The notes under the pieces: model-generated
Database searches by the model: none
The model's input: the letters and a program-made list of their open reading frames with translations, nothing else
Told to the model about the DNA's origin: nothing
In this document: in pieces, positions 52,629 through 64,000 of the stretch
Numbering within the stretch: the first letter of the stretch is position 1
Layout of the letters: the number at the start of each line of letters is the position of its first letter
Translations under genes and position numbers: made by a program
Source of the DNA: Mya arenaria
Taxonomy: Eukaryota > Mollusca > Bivalvia > Myida > Myidae
Assembly (NCBI RefSeq): GCF_026914265.1
Contig: NC_069124.1
Span: 12,665,723-12,729,722 of the forward strand
DNA: 64,000 nt
Reading direction: 5' to 3'

Positions 52629-52905
52629 GGTAGGGGGATGTTGGCGAATTGATAGGGTCGGGGGTTTGGCCAGTCTTGGAGCTGCTGAACCGGACTGAAC
52701 CCCGCTGAGGTAGGCGGATGTTGGCGAATTGGTAGGGTCGGGGGTTTGGCCAGCTTGGAGCTGTGGGACCTGACTGAGCCCTGCTGAGGTAGGGGGATGT
52801 TGGCGAATTAGAAGGGTCGGAGGTTTGCCCAGTCTTGGAGCTGCTGGACCGGACTGAGCCCTGCTGAGATTAAGGGGGAGTTGGTAGGGACGAGGTTGGG
52901 TCGGA
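52591..52905. repeat. About 83-bp tandem repeat spanning the stop codon of copy A
   Basis: Units containing CTTGGAGCTGCTG..CCGGACTGA.CC(C/T)GCTGAGGTAGG.GGATGTTGGCGAATT recur three to four times. The first unit contains the last codons and stop of copy A; the others lie in the 3' UTR. Copy B has only the first part and a diverged continuation. Confidence 0.85.
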
Positions 52906-54369
52906 GCTGCATTACGTAACTGAACCCTGCTGGGGCGGGACAAGGTGCGGAGCAAAGAACTGACAAGAGTGGTGATGAAACTCGTGGCCGAATAGAATCA
53001 TGCCGAGGACCATGCCGGCTCTTTCTGAATGTTTGTGTTAATGCATATCAATGTGAAGCCAAAATACGACAATATGATCTCAAGATATAACCTCAGTTTT
53101 ACACATTCCTCCGATCATTCCTTTACTATGTTATTTTTTAAAAGGTTTTAGTGAGACCAAAAATGAACATTACCGACAAGTATTTCAGGTTTTAAAGTGT
53201 TCATGTTCCGATTTGTGTTTAAAAGCCATGTTGTTGTTTATTGTTGATCCACGACTTATATAGAGTTGATGAATTTCTAAATGAGCTGTCCATGATGGGT
53301 TTTTTTTCTGACATTTTTTTATAATTTTAATTTGCTCAATTGTCATTTTTCCTATATTTGTAAAACTGTGTAAATATTGTGTTATTTTCGGCCGTTGATA
53401 ATAATATCTTATAATTTTAAATTGCCTTCTTATAATATTATAGCATTTTTTGGATTTTCTCTAATTTGGTTATATATTTGCATATGGAGACTTCAACATT
53501 TGATTCAACCAAGGGATTCATCTTTAACGTGTTAACATTTAGTTTGTGTTTAATAAGTATAAAATTATAATTGTTTATTATGATGATTATCTTTTGTTCT
53601 ATGACTTATTTTTGGTTCATCATTTTCAGATTTTTAACTGAACTGTGCATGGTGGGCATTAATGACGTTTTATTTATAATTCTATTTTATTGATATATAT
53701 TTTCTGTATTTATATGAGCGTTTATACATTAAGGTTTTCTTTGTTATGTGGGGTCCTTGATTATATACAACCGTACATTTGTAAAAATTTTTTTAATGTT
53801 TTTGCGTTTTGATTTGATTTTCATTCGGAATATCTAAATAAATCCTTACATTATAATTGTTCTTATTGTTTACAGTTTTACATCTAGGAAAATGAGTAAA
53901 ATGAATAGGAAATTTGATTTTATTTCCAAACGGTAAATTGAGTGATAAATTAATTATATACAATTATAAAGCATGATAAAATAAATATGCATAATTATAC
54001 GAAACATGAAAAATATAATGGTAAGTACCGAAGATGCATATATTTAAAACCACCTTCACCTTGGTTGAAAGACAGAGGTTGAAAGACAGAGGGTTTTTTT
54101 TAAGTTCCGGTGGCTGGGGACAGTATTCAATAGCATTCTCATTCTTATCCCTAGATAATAGATATGCCTAAGTCATTCAGACTATTGGCCAGTATTTCAT
54201 AGATTAGTTCAATCGAAACTCCTAAACGTAAGTTAGATACGTCATGGTTATTGATAAAGGTACAAGGGGCTGTATTCAATTACCACCTTAGACCTCATTT
54301 TATTTTAAGATTATAATCCAAGCGTGATTGGACTGTAAAAATAACTAGTCAGTTGACTGAATGGCTTTG
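52906..54369. other. 3' UTR and flank of copy A
   Basis: AT-rich; homologous to 62170-63590 after copy B (for example GAATTTCTAAATGAGCTGTC versus TAATTTCTAACTGAGCTGTC). No further gene seen. Confidence 0.6.
53836..53841 (+). terminator. Probable poly(A) signal, copy A
   Basis: AATAAA in the context CTAAATAAATC(C/T)T about 1.2 kb after the stop; a matching signal is found after copy B. Confidence 0.4.
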
Positions 54370-55084
54370 CTAATGCGTGTCTAAACAGACAGTGATAAAA
54401 ACGATATTGCATACGGCGCTGGAATGTCCTATGTCCGTGGTCAAGGTTATACTTCTTACAAGAACGTTTAAAGTATTAACATGGGATATACATCTCCAAT
54501 GATAAATAATATGACTTGCCTTACTAACTGTTTGATTCTTGTTGAATTCTATCAGACGGCAAGTCAGATCTTCGGCGGGGCGGTCGAGCAATGATATCAA
54601 TGGCATTTAAAAATAGTTTTTACCGTATCACAACTCTTTTTCCCCCCGATCTTTTTAGCCGCCCCATGCATATCAAGTATTAAGTTTTAACAGTACACAT
54701 ACCATTAAAAATGTTTGGATAGCGATAAAGATTATGATGAACATGATTAAGAATTTCATGTATGAAATTATTATATTTAAAAAGAAAATGAAACTCGTCG
54801 CCTATTTTTTGTCTATTACATATTGAACACAGTCTCTTTCTTCATTACCAAAAGAGAAACCCTTTTCTACTGGTTAGTTAAAATTCAGGCATTTAAATTC
54901 ACAAAGAGCAATAGCCAGGTTTTTCGGAAAACACTTAAGATAATTCTCCTATTAGTTATTTTGGAAATCCATTCACAAAGTAAATACATTTTTCAAGTGA
55001 ATTGCACACAATTTGATATAAAATTGAACTAATACTCAATTATCTTCAATATCAACTAAGCGTACAACTATACTGTACTGTATC

Positions 55085-55171
55085 CTTTGTATTATTGAAA
55101 GAGTTCCTTCCCTTAGTTCCTGCAATCAATTGCAAAACAACAGGGGTGTGTTCCACACGTTCGCTTCAATA
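55085..55171 (+). promoter_or_regulatory. Inferred non-coding first exon of copy B, first version
   Basis: Same CACACGTTCGCTTCAATA|GTAAGT block as in copy A, located about 3.1 kb before the coding start of copy B. Confidence 0.45.
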
Positions 55172-58100
55172 GTAAGTATTTCTTTGTTTTATTTGCCTTT
55201 TAAAACGTAATTTAAGTCACGAAAATTGTTTCAGATCTTGTGGACACATTCTGTCCACTTTATTAAGGTTTATTTCATATCAATTTACGATGTTTTCCTA
55301 TAAAGTGTTACCTTCATGTATGCAAATAGTCGGGATTCTTCCAATTTCTTACGTCTAAACGGGTTTATGCAAAAACGGGGGGGGGGGGGTATTGAAATTG
55401 TATTAAGAGAAGTACTTTATGTTTGAAGTAAATAATAAAGGTTATACACATAATTATTTTAACGTGTTAGTGCAAATTTATTTTGCACAAAACAAGCATT
55501 AAACTATTAAATGCATTAAAACACAGGATTTACCTTCCAATAAAACGAACCTTGACTGACACAGGCAACAATTATACCAAGCGTAAAAACTCGACCATCT
55601 CCGGAAAGCTTCGCGATAGACCTCGTAAATACAATCGTAACAACTCGGCCATGGCCGAAGTGTTCCGATCGTTGTAAAACTGTGAACCGCAGCCTTGCAG
55701 GTGCCGTTCATGTATATATCGTTGTGTTTTGCCAGTATGAAATGAAAAAAACCCGCACCAAACACATAATAATTCGTTGGATATTTCTTTTGTGTGTGTA
55801 AGGAACTAATATAAAATAACATTATCTGGTAATATTTCTTGTTTTTATGATATTTATAGACGCATCATGCTTAAACCCGTAATCCCGATCGGAATATATA
55901 ACTACCCACTTTTGGTACAAAACAATGTGTACCTCAAGGATTTGCCATATCTAAAATCGTAAAAAAACGTCAACGTACAATTATTTGGACAAGTATGCAC
56001 AATACAGGTAAACGAAAAACCAAGATTATGTAAATGTGTCAGTGTTTTGGTCCTGTTGATAGTGAGGTCGTGATTAACATCGAATTGAATTTTAAGCCAC
56101 ATAACTTATAAAAGTTAAATCAATTGGCTACTTTCCTTTTTTGTAGCTAAACAGTTTGTGATAAACATAATCTTGTAAGTATTTCAGGTATAAAATTATT
56201 ATATTTAAAAAGATAATGAAACTCGTCGCCTATTTCTTGTACACAGTCTATTTTTATTTTCATAAGAGCAACTCTTTTCTACTGGTTAGTTAAAATTTAG
56301 GCATTTAAAATCGCTAAGAGCAGTAGCTAGGTTTTTCGGAAAACATTTTAGATAATTCTCCTATTAGTTATTTTGGAAATCCATTCACAAAGTAAATGTG
56401 AATTGCACAGAGTTCTATGTAAAATTGAACTTAAACTATCTTCAATGCCAACTGTGCGTACAACGATTACTGAACTGTAGCCTTTTAATGTATTATTAAG
56501 AGTTCCTTCCCTTAGTTACTCCAAACCATTGCTAACGAAAGGGGTGTGTTTCACACGTTCGCTTCAATAGTAAGTATTTCTTTGTTTTATTTGCCTTTTA
56601 AAACATAATTTAGGTTACGAAAATTGTTTTCAGATCTTGTTGACATATTCTGTCGACTTTATTTAAGTTTATTTCATATCAATTTACGATGTTTTCCTAT
56701 ATAATGTGTTACCTTCATTTATACATAATACAACTGAAAGGAAAACGCAGGATATGTAAGTTTGTCTGTGTACTGTATTGGTTCTGTCGGTGGGAAAGTC
56801 GTGATTAACGCCACATTTTACTGTTAATGCCATATAACTTATAACATGTTAATCAACTGGCTTCTTTCCATCTTTGTACCTGAACGATTTGTGATTGAAA
56901 GAACTTGATCTACTTGATCTACTTTTCACTGCATTACATCCCATACACCAGTGCATGCGTGTAGCCTTCATGTGTCATGTTCATAGACATAAATTAGAAC
57001 GATCGTATAAATGAATAATGACCGACATACTACACGAAGGAATATCTTTTCCGCAGTGATTTTAAACCTTAGGCATTGATTCTGTCTGCTATCATATTTT
57101 GTCAACATGGGGTTCAACATTTGTAGCACAGTAGCTGTAAATAAACATAACAGAAATACTTCGCACAGATGGAAATGCCTCTGATATTAAATGAAACTAA
57201 CATTAGTACTTTTCAAGCTGAATATGTTTAGTTTTCTAAACATTACTCGACACTGGCATTTACGACTGGAAGCTGGAGGGAAGAAAAAAAATCAAACACG
57301 GTTTTATTTAAGGGCCTTCCACAGTGCAAAAGGCGTCTGAAAGCCCAAAACATAAAATGTTTAAAAAAAACAAAAACATTCTTATTTAGTTTTAAGGTTC
57401 AGTATTTAACAAGCATAATTAAACATACATCATTTGCAACATGTGTAGGTGTTAAAACTAATTAGAAGTTAAGCAGATTTTACGATAGAATATTTTATCA
57501 GAATTTTAATAAAAAGCATTTGCATTTTTTTTCTTAACAAAATGTCTTTAAACAAAATGATTATGTTTTAAGTGTACATGTAGTCTACATTACCCTATCA
57601 AAAATGTATTGCGGCTTTGTGGTGATTGCTTGTAATTAAAGAAAGGTATTTGCATTTTTGTAACCAGGAAATGAATTTAATCCACCATTTTTCACTTATT
57701 TTTTTAAATAGCTTTCTTATTTGAAAACATATCAGTAAGAAACTCCAAGACATTGTTGATTGGGTAGTCTGGAGCATTTGATACAAAAATGTACTTATTT
57801 TGTCAGATTGTTCTTCAAACTTAAAGCTGCACTCTCACAGATTGAACGTTTTGACAATTTTTTTTATTTTTGTCTTGGAACGAGCCAAGTTTTGTCAAAA
57901 TCCATGGACACCAGTTATATAAGACTGCTGACAAAAAAAATAGATCGCAGATTTTTAAATTTAAGTTCAAAAAATGATGTTTTATGCATTTTTCTTAAAC
58001 CGTTAGTAACGGTTTAAGCCATAAACATTAATTTTCGAACGGAAATATGAAACTCTACGATCTGTTTTTTTTTGTCAGCAATCTTATATCATTCGTTTAC

Positions 58101-61100
58101 AGATATTTACGCAAAGATAGGCTCTTTCCAAGACAAAAAATAAAAAAAGTTGTAAAAATGGTAAATCTGTGCAGCTTTAAATTAAACATTCACGTTTAAT
58201 ACATTTTAACCTTTTCCCTTCCCCTCTCACTTTTGTACTGTTGAAGGTCATTAACTTTAACTATCGTATCAAGTGACGTTGTTTCAGGCAGAAAGATGGC
58301 CTCTCCATGTGGAGAAGTAAACAGACAGCTGCTTCCGGTCAAACTCGTGTATTTCTTCTTTATGGCAGGTTGGTGTATATTATTATTTTTATTTTACATT
58401 TATTCTGAAGGACTGTATTTGTTATTGAAATGAATGAATTTAATATCGTTATGAAAAGTCGTCCATGCATAAACTTACAGAGCTGAAATAGATATTTAGA
58501 TTTTGATGTGAAGTAGATTATAATTATGATAGAATTAATAATATGATTATATAATTTAAACACCATTTATGCTGTTTTATAATAATCATCTCACACGCTC
58601 CTCCCCCCAGCTTAGTAAAAGTAAATGTTATCTTTATATGCCTGTCAAGGTGTGGGTGCCCTACTTCCCTTCATCACGGTATACATGCGCCAACTGGGAC
58701 TGTCTGCGAAGGAGACTGGAATCATCTACGGGGTCATGCCCTTCGTCGCCTTCTTCGTGCGGCCCCTTATTGGGGTTCTGGCTGACAAGATACAACGCCA
58801 TAAGGCTGTGCTTATCGTCTGTGTGTTACTAACTGGAGTCATGTACGATCTTCTGCTTTTGACACCCGCGAAGCAAACGCATGATAACTCGGCTCTCGCA
58901 ATAACGGTCCACCTGCAGTGTTCACAAGCCGATTCTTTTATCAGGGATTGTAATGTCGCTAACGGTGGTTGTGAGATGGGTTTAAAACAAGCTCTAGTCG
59001 CCAATAACCTTACTGGTATTTCAAGAAAATGTGAGTTTCAGTGTTCTGTGAGCAAGAACTCGATTAAGGCAGGCAACACGTGCTTTACAGACGATGTTGG
59101 GACGTTGAGTGAGGTTACGTGTGGTAGTGTTGTAAATACCGGTGATGACGTCATGTTTCAAAGTGACGTTAAAACTATACTCGCAAATGAAATTCAGGTG
59201 AGAAACAGCTCATATAGCGGCAACACATGCACAGAATATGATCTCAAGAATGTAACTTTCAACGGCACAAATTACTGGCAACTTCTATGTGCATCCGAAA
59301 CTGTGTTCAACTGCAAATTACACTGTACGCCAGAAATCAGCCAGAAATGTATGAGCACTATCAGTAGTGATGACGAACTAAGCGATACATTTTGGATCTT
59401 TTTCGTAATATTTTTGTCGTGCAACATAGTGTTTTCCCCTGTGTTCAGTCTAATCGATGCGATTGCATATGACATTCTTGGTGAAAAGCGCGGCTCTTGG
59501 GGCCGTCAACGCCTCTGGGGGACTGTTGGCTACATAACCTTTGCCGTCGCTTCAACTTTCATCATGGACGCTATCAGTAAAAAGAGCAACGTTGACTATT
59601 CAGTCTCATTCTATATTTTTCTGGCCTTAAATATATGTACGTGCGTGGTCGGATACTTCTTAAAGCTATCGGAGAACATCCACTGTGGACAATTATTCAA
59701 AAACATCCTAGGATTGCTAAAATATCCCAAAGTCGTTGTGTTCCTGATAGCTATGGCATGTTACGGTATCATGAACGGTGTTATCGAAGCGTTCCTATTC
59801 TGGTATCTCATAATGTTAGGCGCTTCTCAAAAAATCCTAGGACTCTGCGTAGTATTCCAATGTGTGCCGGAAATAATCATGCTGCTATTTGCCGGCAAAA
59901 TCATCAAGCGTATCGGCCACATGCCTTGTCTGCACATCGCCTGTCTTTGCTACGCCATCCGTTTCTTCTGCTACTCCATAATCCCGGGGCCGTGGTACGT
60001 ACTTCCGGTTGAGCTTCTACACTGCCTGACGTTCTCCCTCATGTACGCCGCCGCCTCCTCCTACGCCAGCGTGATAACACCAGAAGGGATGTCCGCCACC
60101 GTCCAGGGACTTGTCGGCGGGCTACACTTCGGATTCGGTATGATGTTATTATTGATGTTTGTTTATGCACCATACATTATCATTATGTTTTCAGTCTGTT
60201 CACTCTTTGAGTTTACAAAATCGAAAAGGCATGAACAGACCTGGAACAGATGTTTATTTTTATTTTAAAACGTATTCACATTACGGAGTAGCTGTCTGTT
60301 GCTTACTTCAAGCTCCATAAACAACTTTCAGTCAACGTTTTCTTTTTGTATTAAATTTAAGAAGATGTTATCACTTTTGATGATGATAGTTATTCATTTT
60401 ACTGTTTTAATTGTAGGCAAGGGTATCGGAAGTTTGGTTACGGGACAGTTGTTTGACGCCAGGACGGGCCTCGGGCCTGTGTGGACATTCCGGGTTTATG
60501 GGTTTTTCGCCATCGCGGTCCTGCTGGTGTACGGGGCTGTCCATTTCGCCTTCTTCCGGGACGTCACTTCCGACAAGGACATTGCGTCAGACAGACAGGC
60601 TGGAAAAGGTACGTAAAGAATTAAAGTACTAAAACTCCTTTACTTTACGCTTTTCTAAACGAAGTTATCATCTACTTCATATTATGCATATAAGATGCTT
60701 CATTTTTAGCTCTACTGGCCAAAGGCCAGAAGAGCTTATGCGATGGTAATGTGTACGTAGTATGTGCATCCGTGCGTTCGTGCGTCCGTGCGTCTGTAAA
60801 CAATTGCTTGTGAACACGATACAGTCTTCAGTTTTGATTGTATCTCGATGAAACCTGTACAGTATCTAGATATCCATTAAAGCTGGGTTCCTTTCGAAAA
60901 CCAGCCAGATCCGCCCATGCATGCATAGATTATGGCCCTTGATAGTATAAAAATGCTATTGTGTAAACAATTGCTTGTGAACACGATAGAGTCTTCAGTT
61001 TTGATTGTATCTCGATGAAACTTGTACAGTATCTAGATATCCATTAGAGCTGGGTTCCTTTCGAAAACCAGCCAGATCCGCCCATGAATGCCTAGATTAT

Positions 61101-62097
61101 GGGCCATGAAAGTTTTAAAGAAATGCTTCCTATTTTTAGCCAGGTCTGCATGAGCGATTTCTATTTTTAGCCAAGTTTACATGTACATGTAAATTCAAGT
61201 CTAGAGTTAAGGGAGACAATTTGCAAGTCTAGGATTTTTAGAGACAATTTGCTTTTTGCTTCTGCAGTTGATTTTGTGAATTACTCTGCCTTGTTCTTGT
61301 TGAAAGCCCAAAGGCCATTTTTTAGCTTTAAGTTCTGTAGTTTGTGCATTCATCTGAACCAAATTGGTTGTGAATGTTTAAGTTATGCACCTGGCGTCAT
61401 TAATGGCCACACCCAGGGTTCACAGGTTTGGTAAACATAAATCTGGAAAGGTTTGAAAATCTTTTTGTGTGTTCGTGCATCCATCTCAGCACAATTGATT
61501 GTGAATGTTTGTTCAAATTGATAAATGTTGTCCTAGGTTGCCCTTGACTTAGACCTTTTGACCAACTTTTTAAACTACAGAAAGTTTTACTATGAGTGTA
61601 GTTTTGAAAGCATTTTTTTTGTCAGATGACTTTTATTTGGCACATGTTAAAATAGTTCATGCAACTAATCTGCTTACAATACTTTCTGGGCTCAGATGTT
61701 GAACGTGCTACGTTTTCAGGTAACCCAAACACAAAACATAAGCTATATGTCTGTTGCCTTTTACCCATACATACATGCTCTGGATTGAGATGACCACAAA
61801 AGCCATGCCAGTAGAGCATAGGCCCTTTTGGGCCTCTTGTGTTAATTAAAATATTGTTTTGAGTTTTCTGGAGGAACAGAGTGCAAAGATCGTTAACGTT
61901 AATACAATAAGGTAGTTTTCTTCAATATTATTAATTCACTCAGTATTCTTATATGGACAAGCCCTATTTGAGCTCATAGTGCATTACTTTGATAACTTTT
62001 CATTTAAGAGGAGAGTTCGAAAGGCGCGGCGGAGAAGCTGTTAGGCGCAGGGGACGGAGCAGCCGTGGAGCTGCAGGACCGGACTGAGCCATGCTGA
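55172..62097 (+). CDS. MFSD6-like major facilitator, tandem copy B
   Basis: Coding exons: 58296-58368, 58650-60137, 60417-60608, 62009-62097 (TGA 62095-62097); 613 residues, one codon shorter than copy A in the segment reading KKSNVDYS versus QKSNNVDYS. Same motifs: GVLADKIQRHK, WGRQRLWGTVG, cysteine-rich loop, C-terminus DRTEPC. The main exon differs from copy A at about 52 of 497 residues by my count, with about 24 in the loop. Two candidate untranslated first exons precede it (ending 55171 and 56569). The intron before the last exon holds a 1.1-kb repeat absent from copy A. Confidence 0.93.
56495..56569 (+). promoter_or_regulatory. Inferred non-coding first exon of copy B, second version
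   Basis: A second block with CACACGTTCGCTTCAATA|GTAAGT and the same flanks, about 1.4 kb downstream of the first. It lies in a duplicated segment (about 56170-56720) of the upstream region. Confidence 0.45.
57821..58180. mobile_element. Fold-back element family 1
   Basis: TTAAAGCTGCACTCTCACAG to AAATCTGTGCAGCTTTAA. Lies about 110 bp upstream of the first coding exon of MFSD6-like copy B; copy A has no element at this site. Confidence 0.85.
60707..61842. mobile_element. 1.1-kb dispersed mollusc-type repeat in the last intron of copy B
   Basis: Starts TAGCTCTACTGGCCAAAGGC and ends ATGCCAGTAGAGCATAGGCC, CTTTTGGGCCTCTTGTG; the two ends share inverted GCTCTACTGGC. Inside, GTAAACAATTGCTTGTGAAC starts at 60795 and 60963, an internal 168-bp duplication. 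No transposase frame. The corresponding intron of copy A (52270-52539) lacks it. Confidence 0.8.
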
Positions 62098-62874
62098 GAT
62101 TTAGGGGGAGTTGGTAGGGACAGGGTTGGGCCGGACCTGCATAACGTAACTGAACTCTGCTGCCAGGGGCTGGACAAGGGGCGGAGCAAAGAAATAACAA
62201 GAGTGGTAATGAAACTTGTGGTCGAATGGAACCATGCCGAGAACCATGGCGAGGACCATGCCGGTTCCTTCTTAAGAGTGTGTGTTAATACATATTGCAT
62301 ATGATTGTGAAGCCAAAATACCACAAAATTATCACTTATTACATAATAGTCAGCGCATTCTTTTACTAGGTTATTATAGAACCACACTTTAACATTACAG
62401 TCAGTTATTTCTAGATTAATAGTCTACATGCACCGGTTTGTGTTCATAAACCATGTGGTTGTTCATTGACGACATATATGGAGTTTAGTAATTTCTAACT
62501 GAGCTGTCGATCCATGATGGACATTCGGACAATGTGTTTGTTAATTTGAATTTGATCAATTGTTTTTGTCTAAATTTGTACTCCTGTGTAAATATTGTGG
62601 ATGCCTTTGTTATGTTCGGCCTTTGATAAGATACAGGGTAATATTTGTTAGTAATAATTGCCTACTTATAACATTATAGCATTTTTAGGATTTTTTGAAT
62701 TTGGGTTAAATCTTTACCTGATAAAAATCCGATGCCTCTGTTTCTGTAGAGGTTTCGGTCATATTATATAAAAACACGACCCTGAGTAATGTGGCACTTG
62801 TCTTTATTAAAACATGACAAATGAAACATTTTAATACAAGCTTAATATAATTATTGTAACAAACACCCACTGAC

Positions 62875-63166
62875 TGTTACGTTTTGACAACTGTTTTTTT
62901 TTATTTTTGTCTTCGACAGCATGGAAACCAGTTAAATAAGACTGATGAATAAAAAATGATCGCAGGTTTTCATATTTAAGTTCAAAAATTGATGTTTTAT
63001 AAAACATTAATTTTCTAACAAAAATAGGAAAATCTGCGATCTGATCTTTTGTCAGCAATCTTTTATCATTGGTTTGCAGATATATATGCAAAGATTTGCT
63101 CTTTCTAAGACAACAATTTAAAAAAGATGTTGTAAAAACGGTATATCTGTGAGAGCGCAGCTTTTA
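62875..63166. mobile_element. Fold-back element family 1, left-truncated copy
   Basis: Right end TATCTGTGAGAGCGCAGCTTTT is clear; the left terminus is eroded. Located in the 3' UTR region of copy B. Confidence 0.7.
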
Positions 63167-63579
63167 AGGGCATGGTGATATATACGTGCACAATCAAAAC
63201 ATAAGTATGAACTAGAATGTGAAAATTAAATACAGCCAAGTTCTACATCTTCAACTTGTCTACATGCAGAAGTTTTTGTTTAAATTTTATAGAAGTGTCT
63301 ATCATATTCATCTTTTGCGTTCATCATTTTCGGATTTCCTACTCAGCTGCACATTCTAGACATTTATGACATTTTACTTATACATGTCCATGGTGGGCAT
63401 CAATGACAAATTAATTATAATTCTATTTCAACGATACAGTGTTTCTTAATTGCAACGAGCGTTTATACAATGCGCTTTTCTTTGTTATGTTGGATCATTA
63501 ATCATATATAACCATACATTTGTAAATTTATAAATGTCGTTGTGGTTAGATTTGAATTTCATTAATTTTGGTGTTTCTG

Positions 63580-63585
63580 AATAAA
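63580..63585 (+). terminator. Probable poly(A) signal, copy B
   Basis: AATAAA in the context CTGAATAAATCTTA about 1.5 kb after the stop, in sequence homologous to the copy A signal region. Confidence 0.4.
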
Positions 63586-63674
63586 TCTTACCATATTTAT
63601 TGTGCTGATTGGTAACAGTTCTCGACCTTTATATCTGGAAACATGAGTATAAGGAATAGAACATTATTACGAAG

Positions 63675-64000
63675 GTGCAAGCATTCTTGAGTAATCCAAC
63701 GAAAACCTTTTTCTCACCTCAAGGTCACCACGACCTTGACCTTTGACCAACTGATCCAGAAACCAATAGGGATCATCTACTAGTCATTACCGAGTGGAAT
63801 ACCAAGTATGAAGTTCCTGGGTGCAAGTGTTCTTTAATTATTCAACGGGAACTATTTTTTTCACCTCAAGGTCACCTTAACCTTTTGACCTTCTGATTCC
63901 AAAATCAGTAGGGGACATCTACTAGTCATGACCAACTGGCATACCAAGTATTAAGATCCTGGGTGAAAGTGTTGTAAAGTTTTTGAGCTAAACCCGTTTT
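63675..64000. repeat. Tandem 150-bp dispersed repeat running off the window end
   Basis: Two copies of GGTGCAAG(C/T)(A/G)TTCTT...CACCTCAAGGTCACC...CATCTACTAGTCAT, period about 148 bp. Each contains AAGGTCACC..(A/G)ACCTT..GACC, a repeat text common in bivalve genomes. Confidence 0.8.

Larger units (their letters stand above)
54370..56760. repeat. Upstream block of copy B, present twice here and once upstream of copy A
   Basis: A block of about 0.6-1 kb with AATGAAACTCGTCGCCTATT, TTCTACTGGTTAGTTAAAAT, TAGTTATTTTGGAAATCCAT and the CACACGTTCGCTT donor motif occurs at about 54760-55270 and 56190-56700; the copy A equivalent is about 47300-47800. The two copy B versions are closer to each other than to copy A. 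Confidence 0.8.
62098..63600. other. 3' UTR and flank of copy B
   Basis: Homologous in blocks to the copy A 3' region; interrupted by a fold-back element at 62875-63166. Confidence 0.6.

Overview
The window is animal nuclear DNA: intron-rich genes with GT-AG junctions, AT-rich introns, micro- and minisatellites, tRNA-derived SINEs and many short inverted-repeat elements. The interspersed repeats (a 'tagctctactggcc' element, an 'aaggtcacc..gacctttgacc' element, a fold-back element beginning 'ttaaagctgcactctcaca') and the gene families suggest a bivalve mollusc. The species is inference. No bacterial feature, CRISPR array, rRNA gene, retroviral, LTR or Polinton copy was recognised.

Layout. (1) 859-21266, + strand: 3' part of a very large receptor gene. 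45 exons encode 46 sushi/CCP modules, followed by one transmembrane exon and one cytoplasmic exon; the 5' end lies before the window. All junctions are phase 1, so each module exon is a frame-neutral cassette. The modules repeat with a higher-order period of eight (types A-H), an arrangement comparable to the seven-CCP long homologous repeats of mammalian complement receptor 1. (2) 36511-21939, - strand, tail to tail with the sushi gene: a 27-exon gene for a type I membrane protein of about 1250 residues with signal peptide, cysteine-containing ectodomain, one membrane span and a very long charged tail. I do not recognise its family. Its introns hold a 2.9-kb 50-bp minisatellite split by an hAT-like element, and a (GAA)n tract. 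(3) 45732-38024, - strand: an 11-exon GH13 enzyme of 597 residues with an N-terminal membrane anchor (membrane maltase / SLC3A1-like) and all three catalytic residues. (4) about 46.1-63.6 kb, + strand: two tandem genes for MFSD6-like 12-span transporters (614 and 613 residues), about 90% identical in the main exon. The duplication includes promoter, introns and 3' UTR, and the inferred first-exon block is present a third time.

The window ends in a mollusc-type dispersed repeat. The most notable systems are the period-8 CCP array (with two in-frame nonsense codons confined to its first unit, one exact module-exon fusion, and a Trp-less module at every eighth position) and the unrecognised long-tailed receptor facing it. 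Nothing in the sequence links the four loci functionally. CCP arrays on a membrane anchor are typical of complement-type recognition or adhesion proteins, the GH13 protein acts on alpha-glucosides or escorts an amino-acid transporter, and the substrate of the MFSD6-like pair is unknown.
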